From JAAZMX01 sp035388025 (GTDB lineage Bacteria; Patescibacteriota; Patescibacteriia; UBA2196; GWA2-42-15): 6,513 nucleotides of DNA. Below, one piece after another: positions 1 to 5,534 of the stretch. Below the pieces are notes generated by a model. That model had not been told where the DNA came from and did no database searches. It saw only the letters and a list, made by a program, of their open reading frames with translations. Made by a program: the position numbers and the translations under genes. The stretch lies in NCBI GenBank assembly GCA_035388025.1, contig DAOOPA010000047.1:1-6513 (forward strand), in the 5' to 3' direction. How positions within the stretch are numbered: the first letter of the stretch is position 1; every line of letters starts with the position of its first letter.

Positions 1-1
1 C

Positions 2-352
2 ATTGGGCACATTGCTGTCGATGCCATTTATACCCCGATCAATCATGTCAGTTTCCGCACTGAAAATGTCCGCGTTGGTGAGATGACCAACTGGGACAAA
101 TTGATTTTAACGCTGGAAACAAACGGCACGATTAACTGTCTTGACGCTTTTCGTTTGGCTGTTAATATTCTCAGAGAGCAGTTCGCCTCACTGGCTCCAG
201 AAATGTCTCCAGAAAATAACGAGGCAAGAGAACCGGTTGAGGATGAGTCATCAGAGCCGTCAACAGAAATAGACGGAGAAGATATGGAAGAATCAGGCGC
301 TGATGATAAAGCCAAAAAGAAGCGCGGTCGCCCTAAAAAAGAAAATAAATAA
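2..352 (+). CDS. rpoA: RNA polymerase alpha subunit (3' part), lacking the C-terminal domain
   Basis: The gene is cut at its 5' end by the window; the first full codon is at base 2 and 116 codons precede the TAA stop. Alpha dimerises through its N-terminal domain and nucleates assembly of beta and beta' in the core polymerase. Visible residues match the end of that domain: AVDAIYTPINHVSF, then ENVRVGEMTNWDKL and LETNGTI, followed by the last dimerisation helix (DAFRLAVNILREQF), which aligns with E. coli ETNGTI...AATILAEQL. In E. coli a linker and a C-terminal domain of about 80 residues follow. Here there are only about 50 residues: an acidic, Ser/Glu-rich stretch and then a basic tail with KKKRGRPKK before the stop. 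rplQ starts 23 nt later, so a C-terminal domain hidden by a frameshift does not fit. The identity is firm. The missing domain is seen directly, and its meaning is inferred. Confidence 0.95.
   Translation: MGHIAVDAIYTPINHVSFRTENVRVGEMTNWDKLILTLETNGTINCLDAFRLAVNILREQFASLAPEMSPENNEAREPVEDESSEPSTEIDGEDMEESGADDKAKKKRGRPKKENK
314..340 (+). other. AT-hook-like motif in the RpoA tail
   Basis: These codons encode KKKRGRPKK, five residues before the residue preceding the stop region of rpoA. The core RGRP flanked by lysines matches the AT-hook, a short peptide known from HMGA-type proteins that lies in the minor groove of AT-rich DNA. It sits at the end of an acidic, probably disordered linker. Whether it binds DNA here is inference. 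Confidence 0.7.
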
Positions 353-375
353 TCATTGTTTATCTCCGATAATTT

Positions 376-726
376 ATGCGTCACCAAAAGAAACAAAACA
401 AATTAAGTCGCAATTTGGGTTCCAGAAAAGCTTTGTTGAAGAGTCTGGCCTGTTCCTTGATTATTCATGAAAAAATCAGGACCACTTTGCCCAAGGCCAA
501 AGCGCTGAAACCTAGCGTGGAAAAAATAATTACTCGCGCCAAAGTTAACACTTTGGCCAATCGCCGTTTATTGATAAAGTCCCTTGGCAAAGAAAAAGTT
601 GTAAAAAAGCTCCTAGAGGTTGTCGGCCCGAGGTATCAAGAAAGACAGGGCGGTTATCTGCGTATTATAAAATTGGAGCCGCGTCGCGGTGATGCGGCCA
701 AGATGGCTATTATTGAATTTGTCTAA
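376..726 (+). CDS. rplQ: 50S ribosomal protein L17
   Basis: L17 is a large-subunit protein that binds 23S rRNA near the exit-tunnel side of the ribosome. The 116-residue product is close to the usual 115-130. It carries the family signature in order: MRHQKKQNKLSRN at the start (family MRHrk.grkLnR), then LACSLIIHEKIRTTLPKAKAL at 24-44, ITRAK at 52-56, ANRRLL at 61-66, and GPRYQERQGGYLRIIKLEPRRGDAAKMAIIEFV at the end. The start at 376 is the standard family start. No Shine-Dalgarno sequence is visible; the start is preceded by ATAATTT. It lies 23 nt after rpoA and 8 nt before rplM, so it is part of one operon. Confidence 0.97.
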   Translation: MRHQKKQNKLSRNLGSRKALLKSLACSLIIHEKIRTTLPKAKALKPSVEKIITRAKVNTLANRRLLIKSLGKEKVVKKLLEVVGPRYQERQGGYLRIIKLEPRRGDAAKMAIIEFV

Positions 727-734
727 TTAATTTT

Positions 735-1097
735 ATGACCAAAGAAATCACAAGACAGGAACATGTTATTGATGCCGCCGGGAAGTCTTTGGGGCGTCTC
801 GCTAGCCATATTGCTATTATTTTGCGTGGTAAAGATCAGGCGAGCTTTGCCAGGAATGTTGATCTGGGCGGCTCGGTTATTGTCACCAATATTGATCAAA
901 TTAAAGTAACCGGCAACAAATTTAATGACAAAATTTATTATAAAGCTTCCAACCGTCCCAGTGGTCTGAAAAAGACCAAGATGAAAGCCCTGGTCGCCGA
1001 CAAGGGCTGGGCCGAGGTTTTGCGTCGCGCTGTTTATCAGATGTTGCCAGACAATAAATTACGGCCCGAAATGATGAAAAGACTGACTATTAAATAA
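735..1097 (+). CDS. rplM: 50S ribosomal protein L13, short form
   Basis: L13 is an early-assembly protein of the large subunit that binds 23S rRNA. The product shows HVIDAAGKSLGRLAS at 10-24, LRGK at 30-33, a central VIVTNIDQIKVTGNK at 48-62, KIYY at 66-69, the GL pair at 77-78, and VYQMLPDNKLRPEMMKRLTIK at the end. It has 120 residues against about 142 in E. coli. The difference is mainly at the C terminus: it stops right after the MLP..KL...M...L motif, so the usual Y.G..HPH.AQ.P tail is absent. No frameshift is suggested, because rpsI starts only 3 nt after the stop. No Shine-Dalgarno sequence is visible (AATTTT before ATG). It is cotranscribed with rplQ and rpsI. Confidence 0.96.
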   Translation: MTKEITRQEHVIDAAGKSLGRLASHIAIILRGKDQASFARNVDLGGSVIVTNIDQIKVTGNKFNDKIYYKASNRPSGLKKTKMKALVADKGWAEVLRRAVYQMLPDNKLRPEMMKRLTIK

Positions 1098-1100
1098 TTT

Positions 1101-1544
1101 ATGCCTATCAAAAAGACCGACAAACAAGAAATCAAAAAAGAGGTTGCCAAGACCGGTAAATATTATTATGGTCTTGGACGCCGCAAGACTTCAGTGGCTC
1201 GAGTCAAGCTTTTTGAAAATGGCTCCGGCCAGATGACCGTCAATGGCCGCGATTATAAAAATTTCTATAGCTATCCGCTCTACGCGCAAAATCTGGAATT
1301 ACCTTTTGAAGCAGTTGGTTTGACTGGCAAGATTGATGCCGAGATAAAAGTTATCGGTGGCGGACTTAAATCCGGCTCCGAGGCTTGCCGCTTGGGTATT
1401 GCCAGAGCCCTGATTAAGATGACCGAAGCCTACAAACCGGCTTTGCGCGCCGCCGGTTATGTCACTCGCGACCCCAGAGCCAAAGAAAGAAAGAAACCAG
1501 GCCTGAAGAAAGCCAGAAGAGCGCCCCAGTGGGCTAAACGTTAA
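1101..1544 (+). CDS. rpsI: 30S ribosomal protein S9
   Basis: S9 belongs to the small-subunit head; in known ribosomes its C-terminal Lys-Arg tail reaches the P-site tRNA. The 147-residue product has an N-terminal extension of about 20 lysine-rich residues, then YYYGLGRRKTSVARVKLF at 21-38, a GGG at 86-88, RLGIARAL at 97-104, and YKPALRAAGYVTRDPRAKERKKPG at 111-134, ending APQWAKR. Two positions are unusual. The segment after GGG reads LKSGSEACR where most S9 have a GQAxA-type sequence, and the end is QWAKR rather than the near-universal QFSKR, though the last Lys-Arg is kept. It is the last gene of the operon, with a terminator 17 nt after its stop and no Shine-Dalgarno sequence. Confidence 0.97.
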   Translation: MPIKKTDKQEIKKEVAKTGKYYYGLGRRKTSVARVKLFENGSGQMTVNGRDYKNFYSYPLYAQNLELPFEAVGLTGKIDAEIKVIGGGLKSGSEACRLGIARALIKMTEAYKPALRAAGYVTRDPRAKERKKPGLKKARRAPQWAKR

Positions 1545-1561
1545 TTCTCCCATCTTCCAAG

Positions 1562-1586
1562 CACCCGCCGATTCGGTGGGTGTTTT
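1562..1586 (+). terminator. Rho-independent terminator after rpsI
   Basis: A nine-pair GC-rich stem (1562-1570 with 1574-1582, one G-T pair) closes on an ATT loop and is followed at once by TTTT and then GATTTG. It lies 17 nt after the rpsI stop codon and so should end the ribosomal operon. The T-run is short but the stem is strong. Confidence 0.85.
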
Positions 1587-1589
1587 GAT

Positions 1590-1619
1590 TTGACAATCAT
1601 CTCTCTCTCTTAAGATGAT
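1590..1619 (+). promoter_or_regulatory. Predicted sigma70-type promoter for the small gene at 1651
   Basis: A perfect TTGACA lies at 1590-1595, just after the terminator. The best -10 candidates are weaker: GATGAT at 1614-1619 (18-nt spacer) or TAAGAT at 1611-1616 (15-nt spacer), each matching TATAAT at four of six positions. A CT dinucleotide run fills the spacer. Transcription starting near 1625 would give a leader of about 25 nt carrying the Shine-Dalgarno site. Confidence 0.5.
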
Positions 1620-1640
1620 GACAAAAGAATATCAAGCCCC

Positions 1641-1647
1641 AGGAGGG
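1641..1647 (+). promoter_or_regulatory. Strong Shine-Dalgarno site for the gene at 1651
   Basis: AGGAGGG ends 3 nt before the ATG at 1651 (the AGGAGG core ends 4 nt before it). It decides the start: an in-frame ATG at 1615 would add 12 residues and translate through this site. None of the other full-length genes in the window has a comparable site. Confidence 0.8.
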
Positions 1648-1650
1648 AGT

Positions 1651-1890
1651 ATGTCAAAAGAATTTCGTGTTGTATTCAATGACGAGAGTTGTATAACAGT
1701 GCGGGCAAATGGTCGGAAAAAGGCCATTGCTGAGGCTTGCGTGCAGGCAGACAAACGGCCGGAAGAAGTCAAAAGGTGGATGTCTGGCCAAGGTCGTCGT
1801 CATCAGGGCCGGGGTTCTGGAGTTAGAGCCACAACCACTAGTTGTAGTCGTAGCACTTCTACCGGCTGGAGTTTCTGGGACAATTCCTAA
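1651..1890 (+). CDS. Small hypothetical protein, 79 residues
   Basis: I do not recognise this gene. The start is set by a strong Shine-Dalgarno site. The first 45 or so residues (MSKEFRVVFNDESCITVRAN, then GRKKAIAEACVQADKRPEEVKRW) look like two beta strands followed by helices, a pattern seen in many small domains. The last 30 residues are rich in Gly, Arg, Ser and Thr and look disordered, with a late WSFWDN. Base content is higher than around it: 97 G/C in the 180 bases from 1681 to 1860 (54%). It stands alone between the rpsI terminator and the next transcription unit, with its own likely promoter. The C-terminal half is low-complexity, and a second open frame (1709-1921) overlaps it, so a frameshift near 1790 cannot be ruled out. 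The N-terminal half is well supported by its site and composition. Confidence 0.6.
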   Translation: MSKEFRVVFNDESCITVRANGRKKAIAEACVQADKRPEEVKRWMSGQGRRHQGRGSGVRATTTSCSRSTSTGWSFWDNS

Positions 1891-2006
1891 TTCTGCCCCG
1901 TCACCTCTTTCATTAAGCTAAATTAAAAAAAAGATGGCTTATTTTTATTCTTAAATTCCTAAACCATTCCCTTGCCTAATCTGCTGAATTCCGCCATAAT
2001 TAAAAT
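1891..2006 (+). other. Gap between transcription units
   Basis: This stretch has no credible open frame. It is AT-rich after 1915, with a run of A at 1925-1932. A weak five-pair stem (TAAGC 1914-1918 with GCTTA 1937-1941, an 18-nt loop, then TTTTT) is a poor terminator candidate for the small gene upstream. Its right end holds the promoter described separately. Confidence 0.5.
1972..2000 (+). promoter_or_regulatory. Predicted promoter giving a leaderless mRNA for the gene at 2007
   Basis: TTGCCT at 1972-1977 (four of six matches to TTGACA) and CATAAT at 1995-2000 (five of six to TATAAT) are 17 nt apart, the ideal spacing. The expected start of transcription, about 7 nt after the -10 box, falls on the A of the ATG at 2007. 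The gene has no Shine-Dalgarno site, which agrees with a leaderless transcript. Confidence 0.5.
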
Positions 2007-3773
2007 ATGCTAAGTTGGCTCAAAAAATATCAAACAGCCATATTTTTAGGCATATTTTGCTTTGCCTTTTTTGGTATTTACGCCCATTTTAACTTGATGG
2101 TTATCAACCCAGAAGGGGTAGGGGACAATCCAAAATTTCCTTCACCCGATGAGACTGCCAATTATTTTTGGGTCAAGCAATTTGCCACGGGTCAGCCGCT
2201 TTACTATTTTGAAGGGCTGAATTTGCCAGGCAACGGTTTGATTCATCCGCGCAGCGTCAATGTTGTCGACGGGAAAAATGTGCCCGGCTCTTTTCTGGGC
2301 TTGATCTTGATTTATGGGGGACTAGCCAAAATTTTTGGGCTGGGAGTTATTCCTTATCTTGCGCCGTTATTTGCCGCGCTCGGTATTTTCTTTTTTTATT
2401 TATTACTAAAAAAGATTTTTGAGTCCACACCTGTCGCCCTTATTTCGGCCATCCTTTTGGCTTTTACTCCGGCTTGGTTTTATTATGTCTGCCGGGGTAT
2501 GTACCACAACGTGCCGTTCGTCAGTCTGTTAATAGCCGGGCTATATTTTTTGTGGAAAGCCTTACTGGATAAAAATAATGGGAATTTCCAAACCACAAAT
2601 CCAAAATCCAAAATCCCAAAATCAATAATCAGCCACCAAAAATATAATAGTTTATCAGTTGCTAGTTACAAGTTATTAGTTAATTATTTTTTTTCTGGTC
2701 TCCTACTCGGCCTCTCTATTCTTACTCGCACTTCGGAATTTGCCTGGGTGGCGCTGACCGTTCTTTTGATTCTTATTATTAATTTCAAAAAAATTTATTG
2801 GCCGGGATTTGTTATGTTTGTTGCCGCCGGCATTATTTCGTTGGTTATTTTATTTTATTACAACCAGATCCTTTATGGCTCTTTCCTATCTGCTGGCTAT
2901 CGCGCGGTTGGTGAGGCTATTGAAAAAGGCGGTTTGGCTAGCGCTAGTATCTTGTTTCAGATTTTAATCACACCTTTTGGCGTTGACGTCAGATCTATCT
3001 TTATCAATGGTTCTAACTATCTTTATCGGCTTTTTCCCATCTGGGGTTCGCTTGGTTTTTTGGGTGCGTTTTTATTTGTTATTTTGCCAACGCACTGGAT
3101 TAAAATTAGCTATCCAAAAAGAATTATCTATTTTATTTACTGTTTATTAATTGCTGCTTACTTATTAGTTTTTTACGGCTCCTGGGCCATTACTGACCGC
3201 ATCGACAAAGGAACATTATCACTTGGCACTTCTTATTTGCGTTATTGGTTGCCGATTTATATAGTCGCGCTACCTTTTATTGCCACGATTATTTGGCAGC
3301 TATCAAATTTTTTGACACCCCTCAAAAAAAGAAAAGTACTTTATCAATCTTTTTTTTCTTTTTTTGTTATTGGTTTTATATTTTTGCCGACCATGAATGT
3401 TCTCTTGCGACAAAGTGACGAAAGTTTATTTTTATTAAAAAATTTGAATGAGGCTCGTACCAAATCAGGCATTGTTAACAAGCTAGTTAACTCCGATGAC
3501 ATCATCTTAATATATAAGCAGGCCGATAAAATATTTTTTCCCGAACGTCAAAAAATTATTACCGAATTGGCTGTGCCAATTGATTATGAATCCGTGGCTC
3601 GCTTGGCCAAATTACGTCCGCTTTATTATTATACCTTTGCGAAACCGGCCGACGTCGCTTCGATTTCGCGCCGCTATTTTCAACCATATGGATTGGAAAT
3701 TATCAATGGCCAAAGAGTTTTAGGCACGGATTGGCTATACCAGGTTCAATTAACAGTCAACAATAAACAATAA
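2007..3773 (+). CDS. Polytopic membrane glycosyltransferase-like protein (GT-C fold, ArnT/PMT-like)
   Basis: The 588-residue product has an N-terminal membrane segment (about 10-30), then a loop with SPDET at 46-50, followed by roughly ten more hydrophobic segments up to about 463 and a soluble C-terminal part from about 467. GT-C enzymes of the PMT/ArnT type move a sugar from a lipid-phosphate donor to an acceptor on the outer face of the membrane, and use acidic residues in the first external loop; D48 and E49 are candidates. Other family-like stretches are RGMYHNVPF (163-171), GLSILTRTSEF (235-245) and SYLRYWLPIY (409-418). A repeat-derived stretch at about residues 194-226 lies in a predicted loop. 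There is no Shine-Dalgarno site. It heads a same-strand group of envelope-type genes. Donor and acceptor are unknown; a non-enzymatic polytopic protein is possible. Confidence 0.72.
   Translation: MLSWLKKYQTAIFLGIFCFAFFGIYAHFNLMVINPEGVGDNPKFPSPDETANYFWVKQFATGQPLYYFEGLNLPGNGLIHPRSVNVVDGKNVPGSFLGLILIYGGLAKIFGLGVIPYLAPLFAALGIFFFYLLLKKIFESTPVALISAILLAFTPAWFYYVCRGMYHNVPFVSLLIAGLYFLWKALLDKNNGNFQTTNPKSKIPKSIISHQKYNSLSVASYKLLVNYFFSGLLLGLSILTRTSEFAWVALTVLLILIINFKKIYWPGFVMFVAAGIISLVILFYYNQILYGSFLSAGYRAVGEAIEKGGLASASILFQILITPFGVDVRSIFINGSNYLYRLFPIWGSLGFLGAFLFVILPTHWIKISYPKRIIYFIYCLLIAAYLLVFYGSWAITDRIDKGTLSLGTSYLRYWLPIYIVALPFIATIIWQLSNFLTPLKKRKVLYQSFFSFFVIGFIFLPTMNVLLRQSDESLFLLKNLNEARTKSGIVNKLVNSDDIILIYKQADKIFFPERQKIITELAVPIDYESVARLAKLRPLYYYTFAKPADVASISRRYFQPYGLEIINGQRVLGTDWLYQVQLTVNNKQ
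2588..2684 (+). repeat. Heptameric tandem repeats inserted in frame in the GT-C gene
   Basis: Two arrays of 7-nt units lie side by side. At 2597-2631 the units are AAATCCA, AAATCCA, AAATCCC, AAAATCA, ATAATCA. At 2657-2684 they are AGTTGCT, AGTTACA, AGTTATT, AGTTAAT. The second array shares its unit with the repeat at 5499-5530. The frame stays open, and the encoded peptide (about residues 194-226) is Lys/Ser/Asn-rich and unlike the hydrophobic protein around it. This suggests a repeat element tolerated in a cytoplasmic or external loop. Confidence 0.7.
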
Positions 3774-3791
3774 AAATTATTTTTTAATCTT

Positions 3792-4844
3792 ATGGTTTTC
3801 AATGAAAGGATAAAACCGCTTCTTGTTAACCGAAAAGAAACAGAGTCGCCAGACTTTAATAGAGAAAGTTGGATGTATCGTGCTAATAATGAATTACATA
3901 GTGAATTTGAACCACTAGAACCTGACGTTAATACATTGCCGGCCGAGCACCGACAGCTACTTAAAGCGGCTGAAAAATATTATACTAATACCAATGACCA
4001 ATTTAATCTGTTTAAACTTAAATTAAAATTTGGTGACATTGCTGGCGCTCAGGCGATACTAGAAAATTACTCCGGTGATAATGATAATGTTGATTTTCAT
4101 TATTATAATCCTGATAATCCGGACGACATTAACAGCGTCAATTTAGCGCAATTAAAAAAAGCCTATATGCTCAAAGATCTTTATTCAGCCACCAAAAATA
4201 TTGAAGACAAAAAAAGAGCCTATAGCGGATTTATTGAATTCGCCGAAAATCAGCAAGCTGTTAAGCCGCTTACCGCCACTGAAGCTTCGGCCGTTGGCTA
4301 TTGGCAAGCGCGCTCGGTCGCCGGTGATAATAATGAAAAAGAAATTGCGACGCAATTTTCCATCGGTTTTTATCGCCAGATGGCAAAAAACAGAAGTAAT
4401 GTGGGCGATATTTGGTGGGAAGGCATAGCTTTAAGACAAATAGCCAAAATATCAAAAGATCCTCAAAATAAGGAAGCTGGATTGGCGATAGCTAGAGATC
4501 TAGTCGCGAAATATCAAAAAGAAGGTGATTGGAAAAAAGCCGCTCTTTGGGCCAGGGACCTTAATGATCTGGATCCTAGCGAAGAAAATATCCACCAAAT
4601 GCAAGACTATTGGCAAAAATATATTGAGGAGGCGGAATCAGTTGGAGACGTGCGCGCGATCGGCAAGGCTCATTGGCAACTTTATAAAAGACTCAAAAAA
4701 ATTGAAGGCTCCGCCGATGAAGCGGAAACACACCGCTTGGCCGCTATAGAAAATTATCAAAAATTATTAATCCAAGTCAAAGATACTGATAATCTGGAAA
4801 AAATTCGCGAATGTTATTGGGTTTTTAGTGAGTTAATCAAATGA
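3792..4844 (+). CDS. Hypothetical soluble TPR-like helical repeat protein
   Basis: No family is recognised with certainty. The 350-residue product has no signal peptide or membrane segment and is rich in Ala, Lys, Glu, Asp and aromatic residues. From about residue 50 it reads as a string of paired amphipathic helices. Several turns are TPR-like: GDIAGAQAIL at 81-90, EGDWKKAALWARDLNDLDPS at 244-263, and VGDVRAIGKAHWQLYK at 284-299. Between them sits an acidic Asn/Asp-rich stretch at 91-114. Solenoids of this kind usually hold other proteins together; a partner cannot be named. The start is 18 nt after the GT-C gene with no Shine-Dalgarno site, and the stop overlaps the next start by ATGA, so the three are probably cotranscribed. 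An in-frame later start is possible, because the first 45 residues look disordered. Confidence 0.75.
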   Translation: MVFNERIKPLLVNRKETESPDFNRESWMYRANNELHSEFEPLEPDVNTLPAEHRQLLKAAEKYYTNTNDQFNLFKLKLKFGDIAGAQAILENYSGDNDNVDFHYYNPDNPDDINSVNLAQLKKAYMLKDLYSATKNIEDKKRAYSGFIEFAENQQAVKPLTATEASAVGYWQARSVAGDNNEKEIATQFSIGFYRQMAKNRSNVGDIWWEGIALRQIAKISKDPQNKEAGLAIARDLVAKYQKEGDWKKAALWARDLNDLDPSEENIHQMQDYWQKYIEEAESVGDVRAIGKAHWQLYKRLKKIEGSADEAETHRLAAIENYQKLLIQVKDTDNLEKIRECYWVFSELIK

Positions 4845-5458
4845 AATTTTATAAATACATTCGTCTTGTTTTAATTCTAGCCCCCATCATCTTCCTGGGT
4901 ATTTTATTATATAAAGATCTTATTCTGAGCGGCCGACTGTTTGTTGCTTATGATTTTTGTCATTCTTCTCCATTTATTTCGGAATTTTCTCCCCACGGCC
5001 GAGTCTTGGACATTGAGTGGGTTAAAAACAACAACGAGAAATATTGTCAGCAAAAAATGGTCATTGACCCGGTTTATTTTGATGTCCGCCTGCCCCAAAG
5101 ATTTAATGAAGCCAGATTGACCGTCTGGTATCAAAAAAATCCTGAAACAAAACTAAAAATCGGTCCGGCCGTTAACTTATCCGCTTGGCAGTGGCAGTTG
5201 AAAGATATAAATTATATCCGCACTGAAAACAATTGGCAGGTCGGCGTAGTTGATTATAATATTCAATCTTCCAAATTAGATAACAATCGCCTGCGCTTTC
5301 TCGTTTCTTCGCCCGGGCTAGATACTTCTGGCCAATCAATTATTTTTAAAAAAATCACCATTGAATTTATTAAAACGCCAATTGCCAGCTGGTCGGATTT
5401 TGTGGGGAGATTGAAAGAATTTATTTTATTTTCTAGGTTAAAAATTATTTTTCAGTAA
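4841..5458 (+). CDS. Hypothetical single-pass membrane-anchored protein
   Basis: This 205-residue product has an N-terminal hydrophobic helix at about 7-29 after a short basic start (KFYKYIR), with no lipobox, so it is more likely an uncleaved anchor than a secreted lipoprotein. The rest looks beta-rich: alternating patterns such as FDVRLPQRFNEARLTVWYQ, a short KIGPAVNLSAWQWQL, and LRFLVSSPGL. Two cysteines (C40 and C69) could form a disulfide if the domain is outside the membrane. Its ATG overlaps the upstream TGA (ATGA), which suggests translational coupling, and its product may work with the neighbouring helical protein and the GT-C protein. The stop codon lies in the left arm of the inverted repeat at 5454-5465, so the native C terminus may have been set by that repeat. 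I do not recognise the family. Confidence 0.75.
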   Translation: MKFYKYIRLVLILAPIIFLGILLYKDLILSGRLFVAYDFCHSSPFISEFSPHGRVLDIEWVKNNNEKYCQQKMVIDPVYFDVRLPQRFNEARLTVWYQKNPETKLKIGPAVNLSAWQWQLKDINYIRTENNWQVGVVDYNIQSSKLDNNRLRFLVSSPGLDTSGQSIIFKKITIEFIKTPIASWSDFVGRLKEFILFSRLKIIFQ

Positions 5459-5521
5459 CTCGTAAAGGGCAAAGGCGTCAATCAAGTTATTATTTTTTCT
5501 AGTTACTAATTACGAGTTACT
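5454..5521. repeat. 12-bp inverted repeat flanking a 44-nt spacer
   Basis: AGTAACTCGTAA at 5454-5465 is the exact reverse complement of TTACGAGTTACT at 5510-5521. The left arm contains the TAA stop (5456-5458) of the gene ending at 5458. The right arm is part of the heptamer array. There is no T-run directly after the right arm, so it does not look like an intrinsic terminator. The spacer holds no open frame. Confidence 0.75.
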
Positions 5522-5530
5522 AGTTACTAA
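5499..5530 (+). repeat. AGTTACT heptamer tandem array
   Basis: Four 7-nt units run from 5501 to 5528: AGTTACT, AATTACG, AGTTACT, AGTTACT, followed by AA. CTAGTTACTAA also occurs twice, at 5499-5509 and 5520-5530. The array fills the gap just before the gene at 5535 and shares its unit with the copy inside the GT-C gene at 2657-2684. Confidence 0.75.
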
Positions 5531-5534
5531 ACGC

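Noticed and set aside
353..375. A hidden alpha C-terminal domain downstream of the rpoA stop
   Set aside because: Only 23 nt separate the stop from rplQ, so no domain can fit.
43..396. Minus-strand open frame of 117 codons opposite rpoA and the start of rplQ
   Set aside because: It mirrors a clear rpoA frame, its Ser-rich protein is the antisense of the Glu/Asp-rich linker, and it has no ribosome site.
1299..1553. Minus-strand open frame opposite rpsI
   Set aside because: It lies over the conserved part of S9, and its start lies beside the operon terminator with no promoter or ribosome site of its own.
1615..1650. Earlier ATG at 1615 for the small gene
   Set aside because: Using it would translate through AGGAGGG, which is ideally placed for the ATG at 1651.
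1780..1880. tRNA or structured RNA in the GC-rich end of the small gene
   Set aside because: No T-loop or anticodon arm was found; the only clear stem is a short ACAAC/GTTGT pair.
1709..1921. Second plus-strand frame overlapping the small gene at 1651
   Set aside because: It has no ribosome site and a Val/Pro/Leu-rich, low-information sequence. It could only matter as a frameshifted end of the 1651 gene, for which there is no slippery site.
1914..1946. Hairpin followed by TTTTT after the small gene
   Set aside because: The stem has only five pairs and an 18-nt loop, too weak to call a terminator.
2597..2684. CRISPR array
   Set aside because: The units are 7 nt, directly adjacent, and have no spacers.
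4201..4749. Short open frames within the helical repeat gene (both strands)
   Set aside because: They sit in other frames of a long, well-formed coding region and show no ribosome site or protein-like pattern.
4842..4844. TGA read as glycine (code 25, Gracilibacteria/Absconditabacteria)
   Set aside because: TGA ends the helical repeat gene at a typical ATGA overlap, and no gene in the window has an internal TGA. Code 11 fits.
4907..5134. Minus-strand frame opposite the anchored membrane protein
   Set aside because: It is a shadow of the plus-strand gene, whose ATGA overlap with its neighbour supports the plus strand.
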